In this document: in pieces, positions 11,396-22,300 of the stretch
Layout: each line of letters begins with the position of its first letter
Position numbering within the stretch: position 1 is the stretch's first letter
From: Carnegiea gigantea
Taxonomy: Eukaryota; Streptophyta; Magnoliopsida; Caryophyllales; Cactaceae
Reading direction: 5' to 3'
Length of the DNA stretch: 64,000 nucleotides
NCBI GenBank assembly: GCA_029747015.1
Contig: JAKOGI010002224.1
Span: forward strand, 1-64,000
Notes under the pieces: model-generated
Seen by the model: only the letters and a program-made list of their open reading frames with translations
Database searches by the model: none
Told to the model about the DNA's origin: nothing
Made by a program: the position numbers and the translations under genes

Positions 11396-11775
11396 TGTAC
11401 TTGGAACTTTTGTATTAATACCCCCACAAGCCCCTTGGCCGGCCACTAAGCTTGTTTATTGAATGAAAGTTGAGCTTTGCTCCTTTGAATCCTCAAACTC
11501 TCTTCTAGCTTATCTCATCTTTTGGCCAAGTTGAGTGGTGATCTAGTAAGAGTCTTAACTTCCTTCTTGGTGGTGTTTCTGTATCCAAGAGGTTGTTAAG
11601 GGCCCTAACATCAAACCTTGGTGGTGTTTCTGTATCCAAGGTAGGTGTTAGTTCCGGTTCTATCCTTCCCAACTCAAGGTGAGTTTGTGAATTCAAAGTT
11701 GCCTTGTTGTTACCTTCCATTGCTTTCATCTCACCCTCGTTCCTATCCTCTTGGGTTTTCCTTGAGGATACATCA
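11396..11775 (+). repeat. A3 5' LTR (3' portion only)
   Basis: Matches the reverse complement of LTR A from the Rgtattaata region to the end GAGGATACATCA. It carries the paired GGTGGTGTTTCTGTATCC hairpins. The 5' two thirds are lost at the junction with A2. Confidence 0.88.
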
Positions 11776-11779
11776 TATT

Positions 11780-11791
11780 TGGTATCAGAGC
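11780..11791 (+). other. A3 primer-binding site (tRNA-iMet)
   Basis: TGGTATCAGAGC, 4 nt after the LTR end. Confidence 0.9.
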
Positions 11792-12160
11792 TAAGGCTTC
11801 CCTAGGCCCAAACTTGCTGCCCAGCACCCTTCCAAACACCCCAAACACATTCCCCCTCAAAAAAACACCAAACCGTGCTCCACGGTTTTTCACCATCCAG
11901 AAAATCGGCACGGTCAGCCCGTGCCAAGAGCACGACCGTGCCACCCTCACATTCCAGCCACACTTCCTTCTCCATCCACACCCAGTACTTCAGCACGGCC
12001 ACCCCGTGCCATGTCGCACGACCGTGTCACCCCTTTCCCAGCCACATCTCAACTTCGCTCCCGTCCAGAACCAGAGCACGGCCACCCCGTGCCTAACAGC
12101 ACGCCCGTGCCACATTCAGGCCGTGAGGTTTCCCCTTGTTTCAACACAAGCACTACTAGC
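11792..12160 (+). other. A3 leader with three dyad units
   Basis: GC-rich dyads at about 11907-11944, 11993-12030 and 12075-12112, each pairing an AGCACGG...CCGTGCC hairpin with GCACGACCGTGCC-type sequence. The gag frame is open across the leader from 11921. Confidence 0.72.
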
Positions 12161-12600
12161 ATGACCATGGAGGAAAAGTTTGAGGCTCTCATGAGGAATT
12201 ATGAGGCCTTGAAGCTACAGAATGAAGAGATCAAAGGTCAGAACGAGTATTTGAGGCGACAACTTGGAGACTCCTTGAAGCAAAAACGAAAGGAGATTAG
12301 AAGTCCCCGATCTTCTAACTCCTCCGACTCCGAGCCGGAAGCAAGAGAAGCCCCACACTTGAGCTCGTCAAGTGAAGAGGAGGCTTATAGAAGATCAAGA
12401 AGAGGAAGGCGGACAACCTCTCACCGAGGAGACATTAGAGTGGAGATTCCAGAATTTGAAGGGAAGCTAGACCCCGATGAGTTCTTGGAATGGATGCAAA
12501 CCGTTGAGAGAATCTTTGACTACAAAGAGATTTCCGAGGGAAATAAGGTAAAACTTGTGGCCCTTAAACTTCGTAAATATGCTTCTCTTTGGTGGTCCAA
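12161..12600 (+). pseudogene. A3 gag, N-terminal part
   Basis: The frame starts with MTMEEKFEALMRNYEAL. The upstream ATG used in A1 is changed here (the A1 MSTAS start reads NTSTTS). It contains the coiled coil (RLQN/KLQNEEIK, QLGDSLKQKRKE), a Ser/Glu-rich stretch and the beginning of the retrotransposon gag domain (VEIPEFEGKLDPDEFLEWM ... KYASLWWSN). G1 interrupts it after WWSN. Confidence 0.87.
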
Positions 12601-13710
12601 TGATGGAAATCCCTCCATCCCTTTTGTTAAAAAAGAATCAAATCAAATTAGGTAATCTTATTATGCTGGTTTAAGGATGAATAAATCATCCAAGTTTTGA
12701 TTAAACATTGAAACTGCAGGGCAAGGGTTAAATCCAGCAGCTAACCCGTTTTTGTGTGCTTAATTTCTCAAACATACTAAGGGTTTATGTCTAATATTTT
12801 TTGATGGATTTGAAGATCAAGATGTTAGCTTTCCAACAAATCAAGTTTCATCCAATTTGGACTTCATTTGGTCGTTCAAATCAGCAATTAAACCAAAGGT
12901 GTCAAAACTGCCCAGCAGGGCCAGGATGAACCCGGTTTTGTTCTTTTTATTTCTTATGATATAGTTTAGCTTAAGTCTTGAATTTTTACATATTTTGGGT
13001 CCCCAAGATCTTAGCTTTCATTTCCAATTGGAATTACCAGATTTGGAGTTCAATAGGTTAGTGAACTAAGCTAATTAGTAAACCTGTGCTGTTTTAGAGT
13101 CCAATCTGCATGGTTTGGGAAATCAGGCTGATTCAAGGGGCAAATGACGTCCAATTGCTATGATTCAAAAAGGAGGGTAATCTAGACATATTGAGGTTTC
13201 CAACCATGTAAGAAACGTAGCAATTAGTCATCATTTGAGGTGTCAAACATGCGTTGCAAGTGGAGGCAGAAACCGGCTGCTTGACACCCGGTTGCTTAGC
13301 CTGGTGATTTTCCTCCTTCAAGGGGTTTGTTTAAGGTGGAAGGCTGCCAAGCAGGTCATTTTGAGCTGCTTGATTAAGCACCACTCAGCTACTTGAGAGA
13401 GAGACACGTGGAGCTAGTGAAACGCCACCATTTTGCAAGCTCTCATTCGACCACTCAAGCATGACATGGCACACATGCAATTTTCAGTCCTTTTGAGGTG
13501 GCAGCCATGCTCTCTTACCTTCCTTGAAGGGAAATTGAGTCAACAAGGTTTCTTAATACTTAGGAAAGAGTTTAAGAAGGAAATCTTGTGTTTTGTAGCT
13601 TAAACTTTCAGCTTATGTATGTTTTAGCTTAAACCGTGTATTACTAAGCATAGGATTAGTTTAATGACTTTCCTTGCCTAGAAGGAAAGCTCTTTTCATG
13701 TAATCACAAG

Positions 13711-13720
13711 GCTATATAAG
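13711..13720 (+). promoter_or_regulatory. G1 LTR TATA box
   Basis: GCTATATAAG, about 100 bp upstream of the stem-loop region; a likely RNA polymerase II promoter core. Confidence 0.6.
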
Positions 13721-13822
13721 TGCCTTGGCTGCTCTTTTGTAAAAAAACAACAAGTTTTGAGTATTAAAGTTGAGAGCAAAGACTTTGTGTCTTGTGATTT
13801 CTTAAACACTTAACTTGCTTAT

Positions 13823-13949
13823 CCTTAATTGTGGCCGATTAAGGTGGTGACCAAGTGAGTCTTGATCTTTGGTTAGGTGGTGTATCTTATCCTAATCCAA
13901 GATTAAGGGCCCTAAGCTAAGTGATTAGTGGTGTATCTTATCTAATCAC
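13823..13949 (+). promoter_or_regulatory. G1 stem-loop cluster in R/U5
   Basis: Hairpin 1: CCTTAAT (13823-13829), loop TGTGGCCG, ATTAAGG (13838-13844). Hairpin 2: TTGGTTAGG, loop TGGTGTATCTTAT, CCTAATCCAA with one bulge (13869-13900). Hairpin 3: GTGATTAG (13921-13928), the same loop, CTAATCAC (13942-13949). The identical loop on two different stems suggests the RNA structure is selected. Confidence 0.6.
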
Positions 13950-14205
13950 AAGGCTTAGAACTATCCAGATTCCATTGAATTCACTTAAAGTTCATGAAGT
14001 TAGCTTTGGGTTCCTTAAACCAAAGCTCTCCTTTTTTCATGTTCTAATCAGTGAACTTCATTCCTCTCTTCTTTTTTTCTTTTCATATTCATTTCAAGCT
14101 TAATCAAGGCCAAGAATTCTTGCTTTGATTCAGTTTTGAGCCCAAACACAAAAGCCATCTCAAAAACCGTGAAAATCACAAACTAGGCGTGCTTAGGCAG
14201 CAAGT

Positions 14206-14252
14206 TGGCACGGTGCCCCCGTGCCTTGAAGCACGACCGTGCCACCCCTGGT
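14206..14252 (+). repeat. G1 GC-rich dyad inside the LTR
   Basis: GGCACGG TGCCC CCGTGCC hairpin followed by GCACGACCGTGCC. It is the same unit as in other leaders, but here it is upstream of the LTR end. Confidence 0.7.
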
Positions 14253-14335
14253 TCGAGAGTTTCCCACTTGTTTTGGTTGTGTTCTTGTTGTAAGTTGGCT
14301 TGGGTTGTTCCTACCCTTGAGACTTACATCATTTT

Positions 14336-14347
14336 TGGTATCAGAGC
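14336..14347 (+). other. G1 primer-binding site (tRNA-iMet)
   Basis: TGGTATCAGAGC, 4 nt after the LTR end. Confidence 0.9.
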
Positions 14348-14431
14348 AAGTTCAGATCCTTGCCTGAACCCCACGCTCCCAAACTCAATCCAAACACAGT
14401 CAAGCATAAACCGTTCCTTCCTGCGATCACA

Positions 14432-15946
14432 ATGAGTACTAGCATGTCTGTGGAAGAGAAGCTTGAGGTTCTTTCCAAGCAAATGCAAGAAATGAGTGTG
14501 AGTAATCAAGAACTCAAGGCTCGAAATGAGTACTTGAGAAAACAACTTGGAAACTACTTGAAGCAAAAGCAAAAGGCGTGTGAAGAACCCATCCAATCCG
14601 AACCATGGAGGCAAGAACAAGTGTTTAGCCATACTCTTGATTCATCTAGTGAAGATGAACCATTGAGAATGACTAGACAAGACTCACGGAATCAAGCTAG
14701 TGCAAATGATTTCAAGGTTGAAATTCCAGAATTTGAAGGCAAGCTTGATCCTGAAGATTTTTTGGATTGGTTACACACAGTTGAAAGAGTTTTTGAGTAC
14801 AAGGACATCCCAGAAGACAAGAAGGTGAAGCTGATTGCTTTAAGGCTTCGTAAGTATGCTTCTCTATGGTGGACTAACTTGTGTGCCAAAAGAGTAAGAG
14901 AAAGGAGGTCCAAAATCAGAACTTGGGAGAAGATGAAGTCAAAGCTCAAGGCTAGATTTCTTCCTTCTACCTATGTTTAAGATTGCTACTCACAACTCCA
15001 CCATTTGAACCAAGGTAATTTGAGTGTAGAAGAGTACACTCGTGAATTTGAAAAGCTTGTGATTAAGTGTGATTTGCAAGAGCCAGAAGAACAAACAATT
15101 GTTAGATACTTGGGAGGTCTTGATCCTAGGTATGCTAATGTTGTTGATTTGCAAGCTTACACTTCTTTTGATGAAGTATGTGTGCTAGCTCACAAGGTTG
15201 AGCAGCAAAAGAAGAGCAAACCGCCCTCAAGGCATGAAAATCCAAATCCCTCACCATATGAACAAACCTTAAACAAGGAGAGTTCATCTTATGTCCCTCA
15301 ACCCACGGCATCCCTTTCCCCTTCTCCACAAAAAAACCAAACTCCACCAAAGGGCCTACCCCTACAACTCACACCAAAACCCCTTCCTAAAAACATCCCA
15401 AGGTGTTTTAAGTGCCAAGGCTTTGGTCACTTAGCATCAGATTGTACAAACCGAAGGTATGTTACCTTGGCTGAATGGAAGGCAACTGAGGAGGTCGAAA
15501 TAGAAGAGGAAAAGAAAGAGGATAAAGAAGATGATCTCGAGGAGATAGTGATTGAGGCGGATGAAGGTGAAATGCTCACCTTAGACACTTACCACCCACC
15601 AAAATACAAAGAGAATCAAAATATTCTTTTCATGACTTTTGGTGAACCATCAACCTTTTCCCCCACTCCACCCACACCCAAAACACTCAAACAAACTTTC
15701 TGTCAATTCAATTCAGAATCATTCCTTACAGTTCCTAATCCTGAATTAAGAGCATGTGAGAAAGTGGTTCCAATCATGTTCAAGGAGCCCCCTACGTCCA
15801 CCATTCCAATCAACAAGGGGAAGGTAAAGAAGAAAGTCTCTAAGTTCAAAAGAGACTTGTTTTCATGGTTGATTTTATTTCAACCAGAATTGAAGCAAAA
15901 AGAGGAGTTCATTACCTACTATGATTTGAGGGCAAATCATTTTTAA
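14432..15946 (+). pseudogene. G1 gag, one internal stop
   Basis: A single frame of about 504 codons broken only by TAA at 14978-14980, where relatives have Gln (YVQD). Order: N-terminal coiled coil (MSVEEKLEVLSKQMQEM), retrotransposon gag domain (FKVEIPEFEGKLDPEDFLDW ... YASLWWTN ... EEYTREFEKLVIKCDL), Pro-rich linker, zinc knuckle CFKCQGFGHLASDC, acidic stretch, and a C-terminal region of about 120 residues not recognised. The frame stops directly at the polypurine tract and does not enter the LTR. It would form the capsid; with no pol it depends on other elements. Confidence 0.85.
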
Positions 15947-15957
15947 CAAGGGGAGTA
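15944..15957 (+). other. G1 polypurine tract
   Basis: AACAAGGGGAGTA directly before TGATGG of the 3' LTR. Confidence 0.85.
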
Positions 15958-16140
15958 TGATGGAAATCCCTCCATCCCTTTTGTTAAAAAAGAATCAAAT
16001 CAAATTAGGTAATCTTATTATGCTGGTTTAAGGATGAATAAATCATCCAAGTTTTGATTAAACATTGAAACTGCAGGGCAAGGGTTAAATCCAGCAGCTA
16101 ACCCGTTTTTGTGTGCTTAATTTCTCAAACATACTAAGGG
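15958..16140 (+). repeat. G1 3' LTR (first 183 bp)
   Basis: Nearly identical to 12601-12785, then broken at CATACTAAGGG, where minus-strand gag sequence of H1 begins. Confidence 0.92.
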
Positions 16141-17070
16141 TTGCTTAAATTCTTCAACAACCCAACAAGGTTTTAACTCGGGCACTTCGAGTTCTTCAAT
16201 TTCAAGCTCATCAAATCTTGGAGGTAGGTCACAATTCACCTCATGGTTTTCATGACATCCTTCTTTAAAAATCAAGGGTTCTCCATGTTCGCCTTCCTTA
16301 TCTATCCCTGTTGGTTGCCCCTCAGTTGTGTTTCCCATTTGTCCCCCCATGGTTATAAGTTCGGCTAGTTCAAGTTCTAATTGTGGGGATAATGGAGCAA
16401 TGAAATTGTCATAACAAGGGTCAAAGTGAGCAACACATGCTATTCCCTTATGTAAATGGTGATCTAGCACAAGTGGCGAAGGACATGAATAGTCTTCTTG
16501 TCCCTCAAGTTCAAAGGTCTCATCATCACCATGGTTATCAAAAACAGGAGGTAGGTCAACTAGGCTTAAAGCTTCCTCCCCAAGGATCTTTTCATCTTTG
16601 TAGGGGATAGGTTTCTCCAAACAAAGGAAGGAAGTAGAGTTAGAGATACAAGCACTTATGGGATTCCCCTTGTTGAAATGGAGGTTTTTAGAAGAGGATT
16701 TAAAGTCGTTTACCTGAAAAGAAAGAAAAGAATGCTTGTGTGAGTAAGAGGTTGGAGCGAAAGTATCCATTAATTTACCTCTTAACTTAACCCATGTTGT
16801 GATCTTACTTTTCCCTCTCTTCTTCCTCTTATACTTGTACTTTTCCCACCATTCAAGCGCATGGCCTCGGAGCTTCTTGATAACCATCTTAAACTTCTCG
16901 TGCTCTTCAATGTTGTAGCGAGTAAAGACTTGGTCCACCTTGGAAATCCAGCAAGGAAAATCTTCCCTTTGGCCGCGAAACTTTGGAGTTTCCAGGACGA
17001 CCAACTCCTTCTCAATCAAAGCTATCTCTTTTCTAACGTTCTCAATTCTAACGTTCTCAAAAGAAATCAT
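16141..17070 (-). pseudogene. H1 gag, truncated
   Basis: Start at 17070 (MISFENVRIENVRKEIALIEKE). The N-terminal helix is followed by a retrotransposon gag domain (ETPKFRGQREDFPCWISKVD, LRGHALEWWEKYKYKRKKRG, TTWVKLRGKLMDTFAPTSY), then a long acidic, low-complexity region (ELAELITMGG, PPRFDELEIEELEV). No zinc knuckle is visible in the surviving part. About 310 residues are open. It is closely related to the gag of B1, B2 and B3. Confidence 0.85.
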
Positions 17071-17163
17071 GATGGATGAACGCTTAATGGTTCTTCATGG
17101 GTTGGTTGTGTGTTTGGCTTGGGGGATGTGTTTGGGTGTGATGTGGGTCACTTAAAAACCTTG

Positions 17164-17175
17164 GCTCTGATACCA
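17164..17175 (-). other. H1 primer-binding site (tRNA-iMet)
   Basis: Reverse complement TGGTATCAGAGC, 2 nt from the LTR edge at 17178. The leader (17071-17163) is only 93 nt and has no GC dyad. Confidence 0.9.
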
Positions 17176-17177
17176 AT

Positions 17178-18506
17178 TGATGAATGTGTGGGTGGAAAGT
17201 GATCCAAATCAAACTCAAACTCAAAGCAAACCAAAGTGAAAAGAGAAATGAAAGATGGATGGGATGGAAGAAGATCTTCACTGCACAAAAAAAAAAAAAG
17301 GATAGAACAAGATTTTGTAATTGAGATAATCGTTCACGGAGCCACTCAATGACTTGATCTTGGGCTAATTCTCTTGTCTTAACCGAGGAATCACTCCAAT
17401 GGAGAAGATAGAGAACCTAGAACACCACTTGAATTTGCCACAATTCAAGATATAGAACTAGGAATTTTAGATGCACTTTTGAGAAACACACTCAAAGTAC
17501 TTGTATTGCTTTAGGAAATCTCATACAATCTGAATGACAAGCATCACACGCCCCTCCCCTTTTATAAGCTTAGCAAAAGACAACCAAAAGACTCAATAAC
17601 TCCTAACAATTAAAACTAGCTAATGAAAAGTCTAAGTAAAATGAAAAGACTCATCATAAAAGGGGTGGGGGAGGTTACAAGGAATATTCTAGGATTTCTA
17701 CAGCTGATTATTCCCATCTAGAAGCCTCCAAAACGTGCACAATATCAGCCACACAAATATATGTAACCGAAGACTCTTCATTTTCCCAGAATTAATCCTT
17801 GCAACTGCCTCAACTTCAACAGAGTATATCTTCCAGAATACTCGGCCAAAACACGCGTTCTTGGGCTTGTTAGAAATCCCTGGAAGTCTATTTTCCAGAA
17901 TGGGCTCATTTGCTCAATTTGGATAAGCGGTGAAAAAGTTATGGCCCAAACAATGCACCTATCTCAGACTGGACTGGATCAGAATAACGTATCTTTGAGT
18001 GATATTTTGCCCAATCAAATGACGTCCAAATTAAACAAACTTGGGCTTATTTTAAAGCTGAAATCTTAGGCTTCCAAAGCATATGAGCCCTCAAGTTGTG
18101 GGTCTACTCGAGCTTGTCCAAAAGTTGCCACAACAATTACCTTCCGCAGGGACGAATCGGGCACTAATTCTTCCAGAAGGAATAAAACTTTTCTACAGAG
18201 TTTTGCCACATCTTTGACTTCTTAAAGCTTGATTGGGTCTTCCTTGGGCTGGGCTTGATGGTCTTTGGGCCGTTCATGATGGTCTCCATCATTATTGAAA
18301 TGCAAGGTAGTCTTGATCCCCATTTGGAAAACCCGTTTGGAAAAGACACTTTGAAGTTCAAATAAAACTCCATAACGTGTCTTTTGTTATGAAATTCAAA
18401 TATTGGAACTAAAGAAGGGCCTTGCCATGCATGAATTTGTATGGAGCTTACTTCCCATGAAGTTGAGTTGAAAGAATGAAAATGATACCCTTGAAAATAT
18501 ACATCA
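17178..18506 (-). repeat. H1 5' LTR (E type, 1329 bp)
   Basis: Ends TGATGAATG and ATATACATCA. The part nearest 18506 encodes, in the element sense, the LTR-encoded tail (DVYFQGYHFHSF ... IHAWQGPSLVPIFEF). Confidence 0.9.
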
Positions 18507-19307
18507 GTTGGTTCCAAAATGAGGCTCAAGCTGGTTTTTATCAGCTTATGGCCGAGTTCCCCCCCTTTCCATGCAGCAAAAACAAGGCCAAGTACATTTG
18601 GGAGAGGGAAACACATTACATCCATCACTCATCTAGCTTAACACATCACTACTAGCTTAATCTACTTCATTAGGGGCCATGATGCCTCCCAAATGATGTG
18701 TCAAGCTTACAAAGGTTCTAAAATGCAGCAAAAGCAATCAACTCAGCAAGTGGATGAAGCAAAACCCAAGAAATCAGCCCACTTGTACCGGCTAGGAAGA
18801 AACCGGTTAAAGGGGTGTTTTGCTTGTCCTTTTGGCTGGGTAAAACCAACACAAGGGGTGCTTTGGATGGGATTTGAACCCTTGACTTGATAAATATTTA
18901 TGTCCCCTTTCATGCTGCAAAATTTCAGAAAGAGTGGACTTAAGTTGGTGGTCCCATTTCTTCCTTAATTCGGATGCTGCTGTTTTGGCGCCCAGCCTGC
19001 GCACTTGGAAAGATCTTGCTGATTGACTAACCAAACGACCTCCAAATCCTTTGCAACTTGTTTTATTGGATTCCTAACATCTTAAACTTAAAGAGAGGGG
19101 GCAAGGCAGTCATTCATCCCCTCACCTTCAAGTCCCAAAAGATGCACAAAACCGGGCCAATTTCCGGTTGAATCTGCCCATGTTCTGTCCGAATGCTCTA
19201 TGACTTCCTTGACCAAGGCATGGATGTTCTTGACTTCCTTGGGGCTTGAGGGGGTGTGTGGAGTTGCTGGTTGTGCATTTGGAGTTTGATCATGATGGTC
19301 CCCATCA
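18507..19307 (-). repeat. D2 3' LTR (801 bp remaining)
   Basis: Matches the reverse complement of the D3 LTRs. The terminal portion beyond 18507 was displaced by H1. It encodes the C-terminal tail of D2 pol. Confidence 0.9.
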
Positions 19308-22300
19308 TTCCCCCCAGCTTGAATGGAGTTTGACCTCAAACTCGGCAACTCTTCTTCTTCATCATAGTATGGGCTTAAATCAGCCACATTGAAAGTGGCG
19401 GACACCCCATAGTCTCCGGGGAGGTCTATCTTGTATGCATTTGGGCCAATTTTCTCAAGGACTTCAAATGGCCCATCCGACCTTGGTAATAACTTGGATT
19501 TCCGCTTGCTTGGGAATCTCTCTTTCCTTAAATGGACCCACACTAGGTCCCCGGGCTGAAAATGAGCTTCTCTCCTCTTCATGTTGGCATAGGACTCAGC
19601 TTGCTCATTGAACTTTTCAATCCTTTCTCTCACCTTAGCATGAAGCTCTTGGACCTCCTTTGCTCTCTTCTCGGCTTCCCAACTAAATTTAGTGGGGTTA
19701 GGAATAGGAACAAGATCAATGGGAGTCCGTGGGTTGTTGCCATACACAACTTGGAAGGGTGAGAGGCCTGTGGCCTTGCTTGGGGCTCGGTTGAATGCAA
19801 ACTCCGCATGGCAAAGTAGTTCATCCCAACTTTTAATGTTATTCTTCACCAAGACCCGAAGTAATGTGCCCAAGGTGCGGTTTGTTACCTCGGTTTGGCC
19901 GTCCGTTTGGGGATGGCATGAGGTGCTGAATTTGAGGTGAGTACCAAGCTTTCTCCATAATGTGAGCCAAAAATGACTCAAGAACTTAGTGTCACGATCG
20001 GACACCATACTCCTTGGTATTCCATGTAACCGCACAATCTCTTTGAAGTAAAGATTGGCCACTTGTGAAGCATCAAAGGTGGTGTGACATGCTATAAAGT
20101 GGGCCATCTTGGAGAATCTATCAACCACTACCATGATAGAGTCTTTGTGCCTTTGAGTCCTTGGTAACCCCGTGATGAAGTCCAAGCAAACATCTTCCCA
20201 AGGCCCTTGAGGAACCGGCAATGGGGTGTAAAGACCTTGAGGCCGTATGTGATCCTTAGCAAGTTAGCAAGTAGAGCATCTTTTGATGAAGTGCTCCACA
20301 TCTCTTGACATTTTGGGCCAAAAGTAATGTTCCTTGAGCATAGAGCATGTCTTCTCAACTCCAAAATGGCCGGCTAGGGCTCCCCCATGGAGTTCTTGGA
20401 TCAAAAGCTCTCTAAACCCACATTTAGGAATGCAAAGTCGGTTTCCCTTGAAGAGGAATCCGTCCTCTAGGTGGAAAGGACCGTGGGCATGGCTAGAACA
20501 CTTTTCAAGAATGGTCTTGAAATCTTCATCTTGGGTATACATAGCCTTGATGCACTCAAACCCAAGTACCTTGGATTCAAGAGTAGAGAGCAAGAGATAT
20601 CTCCTTGACAATGCATCGGCCCCTTTGTTCATTTGGCCGGATTTGTGGTGGATCACAAAGTGAAAGGATTGCAAGAACTCTACCCACTTGGCATGTCGTG
20701 GATTGAGCTTATGTTGTCCTTGGATGAACTTCAAGGCTTGATGATCCGTATGGAGGATGAACTCGCCTCCAACCAAGTAATGCCGCCAATGTTCCAATGC
20801 CCTCACTAAGGCATAGAACTCCTTGTCATATGTAGAATACTTCCTTTTGGCGTCATTGAGCTTCTCACTAAAATAAGCAATGGGCCTCTTGTCTTGTGAC
20901 AACACGGCCCCAATGCCAACACCGGACGCATCACATTCTACCTCAAAAACTTTGGAAAAGCTAGGTAGTGCAAGGATGGGTGCACTAGTAAGCCTCTCCT
21001 TGATTTCTTCAAAGGCATGTTGGGCCTTCTCATTCCACTCAAAGTGTTTGGCCTTAAGGATCTCGGTCATGGGTGCCATAATTGAGCTAAAATTGCTCAC
21101 AAACCTCCTATAAAAGGAAGCCAAACCATGGAAACTTCGGACTTGTTGGATTGACATAGGAGTAGGCCACTCACGGATGGCCTTGATCTTCTCTTCATCC
21201 ACTTGGATGCCTTCGGCCGACATCACATACCCCAAGAACTTCACTTGAGGAGTGAAGAAGTGGCACTTCTCTAGGTTGCCATAAAGTTGCTCTTGTGCCA
21301 AGACACTTAAAACATCATGCAAGTGCTTGGAGTGCTCTTCTTCTCCACGACTATACACCAAAATGTCGTCAAAATACACAACGACATATCTCCCAAGGAA
21401 TGGCTTAAGAACTTGGTTCATTAGCCTCATGAATGTGCTAGGTGCATTAGTCAAACCAAAGGGCATGACAAGCCACTCATATAGGCCATCCTTGGTTTTA
21501 AAAGCCGTCTTCCATTCATCCCCTTCAAAGATTCGTATTTGATAATAGCCACTTCTTAGATCAATCTTTGAGAATATAGTGGCCCCATGAAGCTCATCTA
21601 GCAAATCCTCCAACCTTGGGATTGGGTATCGGTATTTGATGGTGATCTTGTTGATAGCTCTACTATCAACACACATTCTCATGCTCCCATCTTTCTTGGG
21701 CACAAGTAGGGCCGGGACGGCACATGGACTCAAGCTCTCGCGGATCAAGCCCTTGGCTAGGAGCTCATCCACTTGTCTTTGAACCTCTTGTGTCTCTTGA
21801 GGGTTCATGCGGTAGGCCGGTCTATTTGGGAGGGTGGCACCCGGGAAGAGGTCGATTTTATGTTGGATGGATCTTTTGGGGGGTAGGCCATGAGGTATTT
21901 CTTGTGGGAAGACGTGGGCAAAGGCTTGTAGGAGTGAGGTAAGTAAAGGATGGGGAGATTCCTTTACCTTGGCCGGTTCTTGGCCCAAGAGGATCCACTC
22001 CTTAAAGTCTTCGAACTCATGGAGTTGAGAGTGGAGTAAGGTGGTGAGAAAGACATCCAACTTGGGATTGTCTTGAGGGTTCTTTTGTGGGCTAGGCTTG
22101 AGGGGAGTGAGGGTGATTTTCTTGTTGTCTTTGGTGAAAGTGTAGGTATTCTTTCGACCATCATGCATCACCCTTCTATCAAAGAGCCATGGCCGGCCCA
22201 AAAGAACATGGCAAGCGTCCATGGGCACTATGTCACACCATATCTCATCTTTATATGACTTTCCAATGGAAAAAGTAAGCAAACATCGAGTAGTAATTTG

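Larger units (their letters stand above)
8860..11396 (-). mobile_element. Element A2: CRM-type, 5' half lost
   Basis: Contains a full 3' LTR, polypurine tract, integrase and the end of RNase H. At about 11396-11402 it breaks into LTR sequence of the opposite-strand element A3. The left flank 8855-8859 is GAAAT; the partner TSD is lost with the right end. Confidence 0.88.
11396..12600 (+). mobile_element. Element A3: 5' end of an A-type element, opposite strand
   Basis: The truncated 5' LTR (about 11396-11775), primer-binding site, leader and gag start of an A element on the plus strand, interrupted at 12601 by G1. The rest is missing because G1 is itself truncated at 16140. Confidence 0.87.
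12601..14331 (+). repeat. G1 5' LTR
   Basis: Starts TGATGGAAATCC, ends ACTTACATCA, followed by the primer-binding site. The start is confirmed by the 3' copy at 15958. It contains a TATA box, three stem-loops, and a leader-type GC dyad at about 14206-14250, which in other elements lies after the primer-binding site. The end cannot be checked against the truncated 3' LTR. Confidence 0.85.
12601..16140 (+). mobile_element. Element G1: gag-only LTR retrotransposon with 1.73-kb LTR
   Basis: 5' LTR, primer-binding site, a gag frame, polypurine tract and the first 183 bp of the 3' LTR. There are no PR, RT, RNase H or IN domains between gag and the polypurine tract, so this is a non-autonomous TR-GAG-type element. 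It sits in A3 gag, with left flank TCCAA (12596-12600). The right side is lost at the 16140 breakpoint. Confidence 0.88.
16141..18506 (-). mobile_element. Element H1: E-type gag-only element, 3' end lost
   Basis: Minus-strand 5' LTR (17178-18506), primer-binding site, short leader without dyads, and gag truncated at 16141. It is inserted in the D2 3' LTR; right flank GTTGG (18507-18511). Its 3' half and 3' LTR, with the left part of the D2 LTR, are missing. Confidence 0.87.

Noticed and set aside
8860..12600. A2 and A3 as one element with long terminal inverted repeats
   Set aside because: Each part has its own LTR, primer-binding site or polypurine tract in normal LTR-element order; the inversion is a later join.
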